The position numbers and the translations under genes are program-made. From assembly GCF_014199305.1 (NCBI RefSeq), contig NZ_JACIJK010000006.1:62001-126000 (forward strand): 64,000 nt of DNA, written 5' to 3'. The stretch is from Sphingomonas aerophila. GTDB taxonomy: Bacteria > Pseudomonadota > Alphaproteobacteria > Sphingomonadales > Sphingomonadaceae. The notes under the pieces were generated by a model. That model did no database searches and was not told where the DNA came from. It saw nothing but the letters and a program-made list of their open reading frames with translations. Positions 45,001-53,277 of the stretch are shown piece by piece. Within the stretch, counting starts at the first letter, position 1, and each line of letters opens with the position of its first letter.

Positions 45001-45274
45001 CTGGTTCAACCAGGTCGTCTACACCGGCCCGGCGAAGTTCGACGTGGAGGACGCGCCCAATACCCGCGACGTCACCGGCGTCGGCAGCTTCACCGTGTGG
45101 AACACGGCGCTGATCATGCGGGCAAGCGATCGCTTCGACTTCCGCTTCAACATCGACAACGTGCTGGCAGAAAAGATTCCCTACCCGGCCACCGCCGGTT
45201 CGGGTGCCCTGAACACCTATTACCAGGGCCTGGTCGGCCGCGCGTTCCTGGTCGGGGCCGGCTTCCATTTCTGA
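42038..45274 (+). CDS. TonB-dependent outer-membrane receptor
   Basis: A 1,078-residue energy-coupled outer-membrane transporter. It has a signal peptide (ending about residue 28, APAYA), a low-complexity Gln/Ala/Thr segment (about 29-85), the plug domain starting EVVVTGSRIARPS and containing TLVNGRRFVGAN and VSIGGAPIYGADAIAGTVNIIL, and a 22-strand barrel ending AFLVGAGFHF with the terminal aromatic. ATG 42038 follows GAGGA; the frame is open upstream but would not be translated from there. The substrate cannot be told from sequence; no transporter or enzyme partner is adjacent. It is divergent from divL. Confidence 0.93.
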   Translation: MRRSILCSTTGLTTLAFVGLMASTAPAYAQATDTSGQQSQIPSTSQQEGQQAGAAATTSTAPTETPAAAAQEGLGGQQVPADAGSDQEVVVTGSRIARPSVDNAQPTTTLSAATLNNRGYQDVARAINELPGFSVPDSSLVGGQGNGFGVGQSFVNLYALGSQRTLTLVNGRRFVGANPATVFSSAGAGTQVDLNTIPTKLIERVETVSIGGAPIYGADAIAGTVNIILRKDFSGIDLDGQAGISQQGDLGNQRIRGLFGTNFGDGRGNITVNVEYNHDAGLLGNRRDIVRRQLGFVAPGDPDSPFSQVLVGNTRTYLGTTGGVAFIRDAGRLVPAAPGGTTSVIRNAAGQIVAFDPSGNLTPFNIGTPTSDPTTFLGGDNLNFADITNLRVTDDRLNAVVLGHYDLTDGIEVFGEGWVSKNWATNLADQPNYNTSFFSQSAPGSFDVNGNFIFKLNNPFLTQQARDVIRANLAAAGLPSGDDANFYVGRANVDLTSGVSKLNQGTYRLVGGFRGDFQFNGHKWTWEASANYGRTNSRSVIPSIVEPNLRRALNVGRDASGNIVCLPFNPDPNDPTQPPLVRTDPNSPPFGQQYNGTISTTCAPLNLFGNGAPSQAARDYVTTNATTYAITSQRDFLATLTGSLLTLPGGDLGVSVGYENRREYSRFSPDAFYTTPLGRSIPINGLRGSYTTNEVFGEIRAPLIGRDQNIPLIEELEVNAAGRYVDNSAVGGAFTWTAGGRWAPISGVAVRGNFTKAIRAPAVTELFAANQPAFDGGFDPCDVQNVNGGPNPATRIANCTAAGLPPSAEFSSLVNSVSIPINVIGNRNLENETANSWTVGGVITPSFVRGFSLSVDYININLRNTIVSSSAEDVLRGCYDATTYPDNFYCGLVTRDTTPGENFGQVLTLDEPYINQGGQRFQALELEGGYRSRIGSLGTVNASVSYQHIIKQDSQISSDTPRTSTRGNIGSSVDKVNASVTLDTGPVSWFNQVVYTGPAKFDVEDAPNTRDVTGVGSFTVWNTALIMRASDRFDFRFNIDNVLAEKIPYPATAGSGALNTYYQGLVGRAFLVGAGFHF

Positions 45275-45310
45275 TCGCTCGGGCGGCGGCAACGCCGTCC
45301 GGCAATCAAC

Positions 45311-45347
45311 AGGCGCCGGTCCCACACGGGGCTGGCGCCTTTTCTTT
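45311..45347 (+). terminator. Rho-independent terminator of TonB receptor
   Basis: AGGCGCCGGTCCC (45311-45323) pairs with GGGGCTGGCGCCT (45328-45340) through 11 Watson-Crick and 2 G-T pairs around ACAC, followed by a T-rich TTTTCTTT run. Classic intrinsic terminator, 36 bases after the receptor stop. Confidence 0.85.
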
Positions 45348-45417
45348 GGGCTGGCCCGCACTCCACGTGGGGCTCTGCGCACGCCCCCTCGCGCGCCAGT
45401 CGCCCTGACCCGGACAG

Positions 45418-45457
45418 CAAAAAGGGGCAGCGCCCTTATCAGGCGCCGCCCCCTTTG
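45418..45457 (-). terminator. Rho-independent terminator of ahcY
   Basis: On the minus strand AAAGGGGGCGGCGCC pairs with GGCGCTGCCCCTTT (small bulge/mismatch) and is followed by TTTTTGCT. It lies 20 bases beyond the ahcY stop, facing the TonB-receptor terminator. Confidence 0.8.
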
Positions 45458-45477
45458 TTCGATCACTCAGGCGAGGA

Positions 45478-46902
45478 TCAGTAGCGGTAATGGTCCGGCT
45501 TGAACGGGCCTTCGACCGGCACGCCGATATACTTGGCCTGCTTCTCGTTCAGCTTCGACAGGTGCACGCCGAGCTTTTCGAGGTGCAGCGCCGCAACCTT
45601 CTCGTCCAGGTGCTTGGGCAGAACGTACACTTCGTTCTTGTAGTTCTCGCCCTTGGTGAACAGCTCGATCTGCGCCAGCGTCTGGTTGGTGAAGCTTGCC
45701 GACATCACAAAGCTCGGGTGGCCGGTGGCGCAGCCCAGGTTCACCAGGCGACCCTTCGCCAGGATGATGATCTGCTTGCCGTCCGGGAACTCGACCAGGT
45801 CGGTGCCGGGCTTCACTTCGGTCCACTTGTAGTTCGACAATGCCGCGATCTGGATCTCGCTGTCGAAGTGGCCGATGTTGCAGACGATCGACATGGGCTT
45901 CATCGCCTTCATGTGATCGGCGGTGATGACGTCGGCGTTGCCGGTGGCGGTGACGAAAATGTCGGAGCGCTTCACCGCCTCGTCCATCGTCACGACCTCA
46001 TAGCCTTCCATCGCCGCCTGCAGTGCGCAGATCGGGTCGATCTCGGTGACCAGCACGCGCGCGCCGCCGTTGCGCAGCGATGCGGCCGAACCCTTGCCCA
46101 CGTCGCCAAAGCCGGCAACGGTGGCAACCTTGCCGGCGAGCATGACGTCCGTCGCGCGACGGATCGCGTCGACCAGCGACTCCTTGCAGCCGTACAGATT
46201 GTCGAACTTCGACTTGGTCACGCTGTCGTTGACGTTGATCGCCGGGAACGGCAGCTCGCCCTTCTTTGCGATCTCGTACAGGCGGTGCACGCCCGTGGTC
46301 GTCTCTTCCGACACGCCCTTCAGGTTCTTGACCGTCTGCGTCAGATAGCCGGGCTTCTTGGCGATGAACGCCTTCAGCGCGCGCTGGAACTCGACTTCTT
46401 CCTCGTTCTCCGGCTCGCCAAAGCTCTGGCCGGCTTCCAGCTTCGCGCCCCACAGCGCAAACATGGTTGCGTCGCCGCCGTCATCGAGGATGATGTTGGC
46501 GGTCTGGCCGTCGCCGTTCGTATCCCATGAGAAGATGTCACCGACATAGTCCCAGTAATCGGCCAGGCTCTCGCCCTTGATCGCGAATACCGGCACGCCC
46601 GTCGCGGCGATCGCGGCGGCGGCATGGTCCTGGGTCGAGAAGATGTTGCAGGTCGCCCAACGCACGTCGGCGCCAAGCGCGGTCAGCGTCTCGATCAGCA
46701 CGGCCGTCTGGATGGTCATGTGCAGCGAGCCGGTGATGCGCGCGCCCTTCAGCGGCTGCGACGCGCCGAACTCTTCGCGCAGGGCCATCAGGCCGGGCAT
46801 TTCGGTTTCGGCGATGCGGATCTCGGCGCGGCCGAAATCGGCCAGGCCGATGTCAGCGATGGCGTAGTCTTGCTGGGTGTTGGGTGCGAGTGCGGTAGCC
46901 AC
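45478..46902 (-). CDS. ahcY: S-adenosylhomocysteine hydrolase
   Basis: NAD-dependent cleavage of S-adenosylhomocysteine to adenosine and homocysteine, removing the inhibitory product of SAM methylation. The 474-residue protein has [12 protein letters not shown] at the N terminus, the [18 protein letters not shown] block, the NAD-binding [15 protein letters not shown], and the terminal KPDHYRY signature. GTG at 46902 is supported by AGGAG seven bases upstream. A 20-base palindrome lies 88-107 bases upstream (46990-47009). Confidence 0.97.
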   Translation of the reverse strand: MATALAPNTQQDYAIADIGLADFGRAEIRIAETEMPGLMALREEFGASQPLKGARITGSLHMTIQTAVLIETLTALGADVRWATCNIFSTQDHAAAAIAATGVPVFAIKGESLADYWDYVGDIFSWDTNGDGQTANIILDDGGDATMFALWGAKLEAGQSFGEPENEEEVEFQRALKAFIAKKPGYLTQTVKNLKGVSEETTTGVHRLYEIAKKGELPFPAINVNDSVTKSKFDNLYGCKESLVDAIRRATDVMLAGKVATVAGFGDVGKGSAASLRNGGARVLVTEIDPICALQAAMEGYEVVTMDEAVKRSDIFVTATGNADVITADHMKAMKPMSIVCNIGHFDSEIQIAALSNYKWTEVKPGTDLVEFPDGKQIIILAKGRLVNLGCATGHPSFVMSASFTNQTLAQIELFTKGENYKNEVYVLPKHLDEKVAALHLEKLGVHLSKLNEKQAKYIGVPVEGPFKPDHYRY

Positions 46903-46989
46903 TGGCAAACTCCTGAATGGAATTGATCGGCGGGCGGCGCGCCCGTGCCGGATGGCGCGCGCCATAGCCGCTCCGCGCCGTCCGGGCAA

Positions 46990-47009
46990 ATATAAAGATT
47001 TCTTTATAT
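46990..47009. promoter_or_regulatory. 20-base palindromic operator upstream of ahcY
   Basis: ATATAAAGA (46990-46998), TT, TCTTTATAT (47001-47009) is a perfect AT-rich inverted repeat in otherwise GC-rich DNA, 88 bases before the ahcY GTG. AT-rich palindromes of this ATAAAGA type precede SAH/methionine genes under ArsR-family SahR-like regulators in some proteobacteria; that link is from memory and inferred here. Confidence 0.6.
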
Positions 47010-47048
47010 GACGAACAATGGCGCCCTCGCGCCGTTCCGTCCGGGAGC

Positions 47049-47609
47049 TCAGGCGTTGCCGGACCCGGTCACCAGCAGGCGCGGATCGACGCCCGCCGCG
47101 CTGAAGCCTCGAGTCCAGCGCTCGGCGGCCGGCGTCTCGAACAACAGCTTCTGGTCACACGCGACATTCAGCCAGCCCGGCCGCACCAGCTCGCCCTCCA
47201 GCTGCCCCTCGCCCCACCCGGCATAGCCGAGCGCCACCGTCCAGCGGCTCGGCCCGGTTCCCGACGCAATCGCGCGCAGAACGTCAACGGTGGTCGACAG
47301 CGACCAGCATCCCGCCACGTCCACCGTGTCGCCGCCGTCCCAATCGGAACTGTGGATCACGAAACCCCGGCGCGGCTCGCACGGTCCCCCGAAGTGCACG
47401 GGTGCATTCGGCGCCGCCCCGTGTTCGATGCTGAAGCTGTCGAGCAGATCGTGAAAACCTAGCCCGTCCACCGTCGCGCCGAGGCCGATCCCCAGCGCAC
47501 CATGTTCGTCGTGCGAACACATGGCGATCACCGCATGCTCAAAGCGCGGGTCGCCCATGCCCGGCATGGCGAGAAGAAATTGCCCGGTCAGAAAAGAAGG
47601 CGCGTCCAT
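47049..47609 (-). CDS. YqgE/AlgH family protein
   Basis: A 186-residue soluble protein of the conserved DUF179 family, one domain, function unsettled. Diagnostic phrases are [23 protein letters not shown] (residues ~5-27), ALGIGLG in place of the common GLVINRP and the [22 protein letters not shown] block at 125-145. ATG 47609 was chosen over an upstream frame extension that adds basic residues. It lies in front of ahcY, same direction, but separated by 146 bases containing the palindromic operator. Confidence 0.9.
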   Translation of the reverse strand: MDAPSFLTGQFLLAMPGMGDPRFEHAVIAMCSHDEHGALGIGLGATVDGLGFHDLLDSFSIEHGAAPNAPVHFGGPCEPRRGFVIHSSDWDGGDTVDVAGCWSLSTTVDVLRAIASGTGPSRWTVALGYAGWGEGQLEGELVRPGWLNVACDQKLLFETPAAERWTRGFSAAGVDPRLLVTGSGNA

Positions 47610-47720
47610 GACAACAACATAGGAGGGCGCGGCGCCTCTCGCCACGCTTGAAATCAACTTGGCCGCGCGGCACATGCCGGCGGCTCGGGTTTTCCCCGGA
47701 CGATCTCAGGAGTTACAGGC

Positions 47721-48200
47721 ATGACCATCAGCGTCGGCGACCGCTTGCCCCAGACCACGCTCGTCAAGGTGACGGATGCTGGCCCCGACCAGGTGAATAC
47801 CTCCGATTACTTCGCCGGGAAGACGGTTGCGCTGTTCGCCGTCCCGGGTGCTTACACGCCGACCTGCTCTGCGCGGCATCTGCCGGGCTTCGTCGAAAAG
47901 GCCGACGCGCTGTACGCAAAGGGCGTGGACGAGATCGCCTGCACCGCCATCAACGACGCCTTTGTCCTGGGTGCCTGGGCACAGGCGAACGGGGCGACCG
48001 CGGTTACCATGCTCGCCGATGGCAACGGCGACTTCGCCAGCGCTCTCGGGCTGACCATGGACGGGTCGAAATTTGGCATGGGCACACGCAGCCAGCGCTA
48101 CGTCATGCTGGTCGAGGATGGCGTCGTGCAGCAGCTCCACGTTGAACAGCCCGGTGAGTTCAAGGTAAGCTCGGCCGACTATCTGCTGGAACACATCTGA
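47721..48200 (+). CDS. Peroxiredoxin, Prx5/AhpE-like type
   Basis: Thiol peroxidase that reduces hydrogen peroxide or organic hydroperoxides, cytoplasmic. The 159-residue protein has the Prx5 motif VPGAYTPTCSARHLPGF with the peroxidatic Cys49; a second cysteine, Cys74 in EIACTAIND, is at the position seen in 1- and 2-Cys Prx5 proteins. GTRSQRYVMLVEDGVV is typical of the subfamily. CAGGAG precedes the ATG. Followed by a terminator-like hairpin. No glutaredoxin domain is fused. Confidence 0.93.
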   Translation: MTISVGDRLPQTTLVKVTDAGPDQVNTSDYFAGKTVALFAVPGAYTPTCSARHLPGFVEKADALYAKGVDEIACTAINDAFVLGAWAQANGATAVTMLADGNGDFASALGLTMDGSKFGMGTRSQRYVMLVEDGVVQQLHVEQPGEFKVSSADYLLEHI

Positions 48201-48208
48201 GCCTTTTC

Positions 48209-48239
48209 TTCTCGCCCCAGGCCAGCCCAGGGGCGAGAA
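48209..48239 (+). terminator. Hairpin after the peroxiredoxin gene
   Basis: TTCTCGCCCC (48209-48218) pairs perfectly with GGGGCGAGAA (48230-48239) around an 11-base loop, nine bases after the stop. Flanks are T- and A-rich. Confidence 0.6.
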
Positions 48240-48304
48240 AATCGGCATTTGGGCCGACAAACACGCGGCTTGCTCGGGCGTCGGATCGGGCTAAACACTG
48301 CCCG

Positions 48305-49744
48305 ATGACACGCGCTGCCCAGATCGTCTCCGAACTCGACCGCCTCTATTGTGCTTCCGTGGAGCGGCTGCAAAGCGCCCTGACAGCGTATGTGACCGAA
48401 GGGCGCCGACCCGATCCGCAGGCGCGCCACGACGGCAGCTTCGCCTACCCTGAAATTGCGCTGACCTATCGCGGCGGTGCCGAAGACCGCCCGGTTCCCC
48501 CGCGCTCCTTTGGCCGGCTCAGCACACCCGGTACCTACCGCATTTCGGTGACCAAGCCGGGCCTGTTCGCGGATTACCTGACCGAACAGCTGACCCTGCT
48601 GATTGAGGATTATGACGTAGAGGTTCAGGCGGTCCCCGGGCGTCAGGAGATCCCCTTCCCCTACGTCCTCGATCCGGGCCACGCACTCAGCCTCGATGCG
48701 GTCTCCGCGGCAGAGCTCGCCCGCTTTTTTCCGGCGACCGAACTCGCCCATATCGGCGATGAGATCGCCGATGGCCGCTGGCAGTCACCCGACCCGTCAC
48801 GCCCACTGGCCCTGTTCGATGCCCTGCGGACGGATTTCAGCCTGGCGCGGCTGCGTCACTACACCGGCACGCCTGCCGAGCACACGCAGCGGTTCGTGCT
48901 GTTCACTAACTACCATCGCTACGTCGACGAGTTTGTTCGCTGGGCCGTCGGGCAGCTAGGCGAGGGTAGCCGTTTCACCGCCGTCTCGGGTGCTGGCGGC
49001 GTTCTGATGCACGCCGGCGACGATCCCGACCGCGTCGTCACCGACAGCGCGTGGCGGCGGCACCAGATGCCAGCCTATCATCTGATGGCGCCCGACCGGA
49101 CGGGCATCACGCTGGTGAACATCGGCGTCGGCCCGTCGAATGCGAAGACGATCTGCGACCATCTCGCCGTGATCCGGCCAGAGGCGTGGTTGATGATCGG
49201 CCACTGCGGCGGTCTTCGCCCCTCGCAGCGGATCGGCGACTATGTTCTCGCGCATGCGTACCTGCGCGACGATCACGTCCTCGACGACGTGCTGCCGCCC
49301 GAAATCCCGGTGCCGGCCATCGCCGAAGTACAGGTAGCGATGGCTCGCGCCGCAGAGATCGTGTCCGGCCAGTCCGGCGAGGAGCTGAAGCGCCGCCTGC
49401 GCACGGGCACCATTGTCACCACCGACGACCGCAACTGGGAACTGCGCTATTCGCAATCGGCGCTGCGGTTTTCGCTCAGCCGCGCGGTGGGCATCGACAT
49501 GGAGTCCGCCACGATCGCCGCGCAGGGTTATCGCTTCCGCGTCCCCTACGGCACCTTATTGTGCGTGTCGGACAAGCCCCTGCATGGCGAGTTGAAGCTC
49601 CCCGGCCAGGCTAACCGCTTCTACGAACGCGCGATCAGCGAACACATGCGGATCGGCATCGAAGCGTGCGAACAGCTTCGGCGAGAGGGCGCGACGCTGC
49701 ACTCGCGAAAGCTGCGCGCGTTCGATGAGCCCCCCTTCCGCTGA
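48305..49744 (+). CDS. amn: AMP nucleosidase
   Basis: Hydrolyses AMP to adenine and ribose 5-phosphate, adjusting adenylate pools. The 479-residue length is standard. The N-terminal regulatory domain begins with LDRLYCASVERLQ and includes FGRLSTPGTYRISVTKPGLF; the catalytic nucleoside-phosphorylase domain includes HCGGLRPSQRIGDYVLAHAYLRDDHVLDD and MESATIAAQGYRF with the active-site Met-Glu-Ser. It starts 65 bases beyond the peroxiredoxin hairpin and is followed by a small basic protein gene in the same direction. Confidence 0.96.
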   Translation: MTRAAQIVSELDRLYCASVERLQSALTAYVTEGRRPDPQARHDGSFAYPEIALTYRGGAEDRPVPPRSFGRLSTPGTYRISVTKPGLFADYLTEQLTLLIEDYDVEVQAVPGRQEIPFPYVLDPGHALSLDAVSAAELARFFPATELAHIGDEIADGRWQSPDPSRPLALFDALRTDFSLARLRHYTGTPAEHTQRFVLFTNYHRYVDEFVRWAVGQLGEGSRFTAVSGAGGVLMHAGDDPDRVVTDSAWRRHQMPAYHLMAPDRTGITLVNIGVGPSNAKTICDHLAVIRPEAWLMIGHCGGLRPSQRIGDYVLAHAYLRDDHVLDDVLPPEIPVPAIAEVQVAMARAAEIVSGQSGEELKRRLRTGTIVTTDDRNWELRYSQSALRFSLSRAVGIDMESATIAAQGYRFRVPYGTLLCVSDKPLHGELKLPGQANRFYERAISEHMRIGIEACEQLRREGATLHSRKLRAFDEPPFR

Positions 49745-49805
49745 TTGGGAGCCGATCCGGCACAAGCGCGTTACGCAAGCGAATCAATTCGCCAGGGAGC
49801 ACGAC

Positions 49806-50414
49806 ATGGCCGACAACTCAGACACGCCCGAAACCCCGGCCGCCGAAGCTCCGAAGCCGGCACCGCGCCGCCGGGGCCCTCGCAAGGCCACTGCCGGTGC
49901 CGACGCTCCCGCGCCCAAGCGCGCCACCACCCGTCGCACGCCCGTCAAGCGCGTGCCCAAGGATGAAGGCATCGTCGCAACAGTAGAGGACGGCGCCGCA
50001 ACGGCCGCGAAGTCGGTGCGCGCCGCAGCGTCCCGCACGGCGACTAAGGCAGGCGACACGGTCACCGGCACCGCTCGCAAGGCGGCCACGGCGGTCGCCG
50101 CAGTGAAGCCGCGTTCTTCAAAGCGGGCCACTCCGCGCTCCACGGCCAAGGGCAAGAAGGCAGCGCAAAAGTCGACGCTCGCCAAGGCGACGGACAAGGT
50201 CGGCGGCACTTGGGGCGCAGCGGCCATTGCCGGCGGCCTCGCCGTAGCGGGCGCAACGGCAGCAGCGCTGCTGTCCCTCCGGTCGAGCAGCGCCAAGGGT
50301 GACGCGAGCACGCCGCCCAAGGCCAACGCCGGCGCGCACCAGCCGGACGGTACGGACTCGTCCAAGTCGTTCGAAGCTGGCATCGCTGATGAGAACACCG
50401 TCCCCAACGCCTGA
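49806..50414 (+). CDS. Ala/Lys-rich histone-H1-like protein with a C-terminal membrane segment
   Basis: A 202-residue protein with no named family. Residues 1-130 are composed mainly of Ala, Lys, Arg, Pro and Thr (APRRRGPRKATAG, KRATTRRTPVKRVPK, PRSSKRATPRSTAKGKK), like bacterial histone-H1-type tails. A hydrophobic segment (WGAAAIAGGLAVAGATAAALLSL, about 137-159) could be a membrane anchor, followed by a disordered acidic end. ATG 49806 follows AGGGAG. Upstream, GGAGC (49748) and CGTT (49769) are 16 bases apart, one base off the EcfG promoter consensus, hinting at stress control. Confidence 0.7.
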   Translation: MADNSDTPETPAAEAPKPAPRRRGPRKATAGADAPAPKRATTRRTPVKRVPKDEGIVATVEDGAATAAKSVRAAASRTATKAGDTVTGTARKAATAVAAVKPRSSKRATPRSTAKGKKAAQKSTLAKATDKVGGTWGAAAIAGGLAVAGATAAALLSLRSSSAKGDASTPPKANAGAHQPDGTDSSKSFEAGIADENTVPNA

Positions 50415-50444
50415 ATTCAGGCTCGGCCCTTTGTGGCCCTGACC

Positions 50445-50485
50445 GATCAGGGGCAGCGTCGGTCAACGTCGCGCTGCCCCTGATC
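50445..50485 (+). terminator. Perfect 14-base-pair hairpin
   Basis: GATCAGGGGCAGCG (50445-50458) pairs perfectly with CGCTGCCCCTGATC (50472-50485) around a 13-base loop, 30 bases after the preceding stop. No T-run follows, but stem strength suggests a transcript end. Confidence 0.65.
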
Positions 50486-50636
50486 CAGTCTAATGCGCCG
50501 GCTTACCGCTTACGCCAAGTCCGACGCCTTCCGCCTTGTCCCGATCCGATCGCGGCCAGAACACCCCCGCCCCGGCACTAAGCCGAGGTGCAGGGCGTCC
50601 TACGCCACCATCGCGGAAGCAACGCTCCCGCCGTGT

Positions 50637-52463
50637 TCACCAGCCGGTCGGCTTGCCCTTGTTCTGCTGGTCCAGCCACTTCTTCAGCGGCGCGAAATAC
50701 GCGACAAGCGCGCGGCCCGACATCTCGCGGCTGCCCGTGAACACCTGCAGTGCGTCCGGCCAGGGCTTCGACTGACCCATCTCCAGCATTGCGTTCAGCT
50801 TCTGCCCGACCGCCTTGTTGCCGTAGAAGGAACAACGGTGCAGCGGCCCCTTCCAGCCCGCCTGACGGCACGCCGCCTCATAGAACTGGAACTGCAGCAC
50901 CCGCGCCAGGAAATAACGCATGTACGGTGTGCCCCCTGGGATGTGGTACTTGGCGCCTGCATCGAAGCGCGTTTCGTCGCGCGCGACCGGGGGCTTGATC
51001 CCCTGGTACTTCAGCCGCAGCGCATCCCAGCCGGCCTGATAGCCGCCCGGCTTGATCTCGCCCGACGACACGCCCCAGCGCCATTTGTCGACCAGAAGGC
51101 CGAACGGCAGGAACGCCACCTTGTCCATCGCCTGGCGCAGCAGCAGGCCGATGTCCTTGTCTGACCCGGGCACTGCCGAACGGTCGAGCAACCCGATCTG
51201 CACCAGGTATTCAGGCGTGATCGACAGCGCGATTGTGTCGCCGATAGCTTCGTGGAAGCCGTCATTCGCGCCGTTCTTGTACAGGAACGGCTGCGCCTTG
51301 TAGGCGCGCTGGTAGTAATTGTGGCCAAGCTCGTGGTGGATGGTGACGAAATCGTCGGCATTCACCTTGGTGCACATCTTGATGCGAATGTCGTCCTGGC
51401 TGTCGATGTCCCAGGCCGACGCGTGGCAGATGACCTCGCGGTCTGCAGGCTTCACGATCTGCGAACGCTGCCAGAACGTCTCGGGCAGCGGCGCAAAGCC
51501 CAGCGAGGAATAGAAGCCCTCCCCCTGCCGGACCATCTTGGTCGGGTCATAACCCTTGGCCTTCAGCAGCTCGCCCGTGTCATAACCGATCGAGCCCGAG
51601 CCCGCCGGCGCGACGACGTCATAGATGTTGCCCCATTCCTGGGCCCACATATTGCCGAGCAGGTCGGAACGGATCGGCCCCGTCTTGGCCTGCACCGCAT
51701 CGCCATATTTCTCGTTCAGCTTCCAGCGGACATACGTGTGGAGCGACTTGTACAGCGGCTCGACTTCCGTCCAGATCTTGTCGGTCAGCGCCTCGAACTG
51801 CTCCGGGCTCATGTCATAGCCCGACCGCCACATCGCGCCCAGGTCCGCATAGCCCAGCTGCTTGGCGCCTTCATTCTCCAGCGCCATCGCCTTCTGGTAA
51901 TCGCCCCGCATCGGTGCGCCGACATTGTCGTTCCAGCTGGTCCACATCTCCTGCAGCTTGGCGGGGTCGCGCACCTCGCCCATTGCCGCCTCGATGTCCG
52001 ATCCGTTGATTGCCTTGCCCTCCAGCGTTCCCTTGCCCTTGCCGTAGGTGGACGACATGCGCGTGCTCAGCGTCGCCAGCTCGTCCGCAGCACCCGCCCG
52101 GGTCGGCGCGGGGTTGGTGATGCCGCCGCGCAGCAGGTCCAGCTTGCGCTTGGTATCGCCCGACAGGCCGGACACGGACTGGAACTTGGCCGCCTCCAGC
52201 GCCTGTTCCACCTGCATGGTCGTGATCTTCGCATTCGCCGCCGCGGCGAGCGCGTCCGTATCGTCGGTGATAAAGGTGGCGTTGACCCACGCGATGCGGC
52301 TCGCGTCCAGCGAAGCCTTTGCCTGCTCAGCCTCCGCCTTTGCGACAAAGGCATCGGCCTGGGCGGGGGTTGCTGCGGGCGCGGAAGCGGTCGTCTGCCC
52401 GGCGGCAGGCAAAGCGGCAATCGCGCCGGCCAGCGCTGCCAGGGAAATGGCGGAACGGATCAT
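50637..52463 (-). CDS. M2 family metallopeptidase (ACE-like peptidyl-dipeptidase), secreted
   Basis: A zinc dipeptidyl-carboxypeptidase-type enzyme related to angiotensin-converting enzyme, exported to the periplasm. The 608-residue protein has a signal peptide (about residues 1-22), the zinc motif HHELGH (His377, Glu378, His381) and the third ligand in FHEAIGD (Glu405). The NMWAQEWGNIYD segment and GKAINGSDIEAAMGEVRDPAKLQEMWTSWND are typical M2. ATG 52463 begins the signal peptide. It likely supplies amino acids from peptides, as do the S9 and S41 peptidases elsewhere in this window. Confidence 0.93.
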   Translation of the reverse strand: MIRSAISLAALAGAIAALPAAGQTTASAPAATPAQADAFVAKAEAEQAKASLDASRIAWVNATFITDDTDALAAAANAKITTMQVEQALEAAKFQSVSGLSGDTKRKLDLLRGGITNPAPTRAGAADELATLSTRMSSTYGKGKGTLEGKAINGSDIEAAMGEVRDPAKLQEMWTSWNDNVGAPMRGDYQKAMALENEGAKQLGYADLGAMWRSGYDMSPEQFEALTDKIWTEVEPLYKSLHTYVRWKLNEKYGDAVQAKTGPIRSDLLGNMWAQEWGNIYDVVAPAGSGSIGYDTGELLKAKGYDPTKMVRQGEGFYSSLGFAPLPETFWQRSQIVKPADREVICHASAWDIDSQDDIRIKMCTKVNADDFVTIHHELGHNYYQRAYKAQPFLYKNGANDGFHEAIGDTIALSITPEYLVQIGLLDRSAVPGSDKDIGLLLRQAMDKVAFLPFGLLVDKWRWGVSSGEIKPGGYQAGWDALRLKYQGIKPPVARDETRFDAGAKYHIPGGTPYMRYFLARVLQFQFYEAACRQAGWKGPLHRCSFYGNKAVGQKLNAMLEMGQSKPWPDALQVFTGSREMSGRALVAYFAPLKKWLDQQNKGKPTGW

Positions 52464-52518
52464 CGATGGTCCTTGATAAGCGAATACAGCGGGTTGTGCC
52501 GAACAGGTGGGGCGGCGG

Positions 52519-53277
52519 TCAAGCGGCCAGGAATTCGGCAATGGCGCGGCCCAGCTCCGGCTTGGTGACCGCGCTCATATGGTTGCCGGGCACCTCGAGA
52601 TATTGGCCGCGCAACGCCTCGGCCAGCTCGCGCGCCGAACCATTGTCGTCGTCATCGACGCCGCACGCGACCAGGACTGGCCGGTCGATCGCCGTCAACG
52701 CGTCCCGCGGCGTGTCCACGAACGTGTCCAGCACCCGCAGCAACGCCTGTGGATCGCCCTGCGTGGTCTTGAGGAAAGCCTCCGTCAGCCATTCCGGCGT
52801 GCCCCGCTCGAACGAGCCTAGGTTGGTCAGCACGCGCCGGAAATACTCGCCTCGCCCGGTGGTGGACACGATGCCGGTCAGTCCCATACCCGTCAGCACG
52901 ACCCGGCGCGGCGCCGCACCGTTCGCCAGCATCCGCACCGTCGTCCGCGCGCCCAGCGAATAGCCGCCCAGGTCATAGTCGGTCAGGCCCAGATGCTCGA
53001 CCAGCGCCAGCCCGTCCCGCATAAGGGCATCGGGCGGATAGCTCGCCGCGTCATGCGGCCGGTCGCTAAAGCCGTGCCCGCGCAGGTCCGGCATGATGAC
53101 CCGAAAACCGCGCGCGGCGACGGCGGCGGCATGGCCGTACTTGATCCAGTTCACTTCGGTGGTGGAGAAATATCCGTGGATCAGGACGACCGGACGCCCC
53201 TCCCCAATCTCGCGCCATGCCAGGCGCACGCCGTCGAAGCTGTTGAAGAACTGCGGTTCAGTCGGGAAGGTGGCCAA
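52519..53277 (-). CDS. Alpha/beta hydrolase
   Basis: A 252-residue serine hydrolase. The oxyanion-hole VVLIHGYFST, nucleophile elbow GGYSLGART, the Asp loop ACGVDDDDNG and final EVPGNHMSAV His are visible. The best start seems to be TTG at 53277 (LATFPTEPQF), overlapping the GFA gene by 20 bases; there is no ATG or GTG before the catalytic body, so the start is uncertain. It follows the GFA gene on the same strand and is 55 bases before the M2 peptidase. Substrate unknown. Confidence 0.8.
   Translation of the reverse strand: MATFPTEPQFFNSFDGVRLAWREIGEGRPVVLIHGYFSTTEVNWIKYGHAAAVAARGFRVIMPDLRGHGFSDRPHDAASYPPDALMRDGLALVEHLGLTDYDLGGYSLGARTTVRMLANGAAPRRVVLTGMGLTGIVSTTGRGEYFRRVLTNLGSFERGTPEWLTEAFLKTTQGDPQALLRVLDTFVDTPRDALTAIDRPVLVACGVDDDDNGSARELAEALRGQYLEVPGNHMSAVTKPELGRAIAEFLAA

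Noticed and set aside
46903..47048. SAH riboswitch ahead of ahcY
   Set aside because: GC-rich palindromes (for example ATGGCGCGCGCCAT at 46952) are present, but the conserved SAH-aptamer core is not; the AT-rich operator better explains the region.
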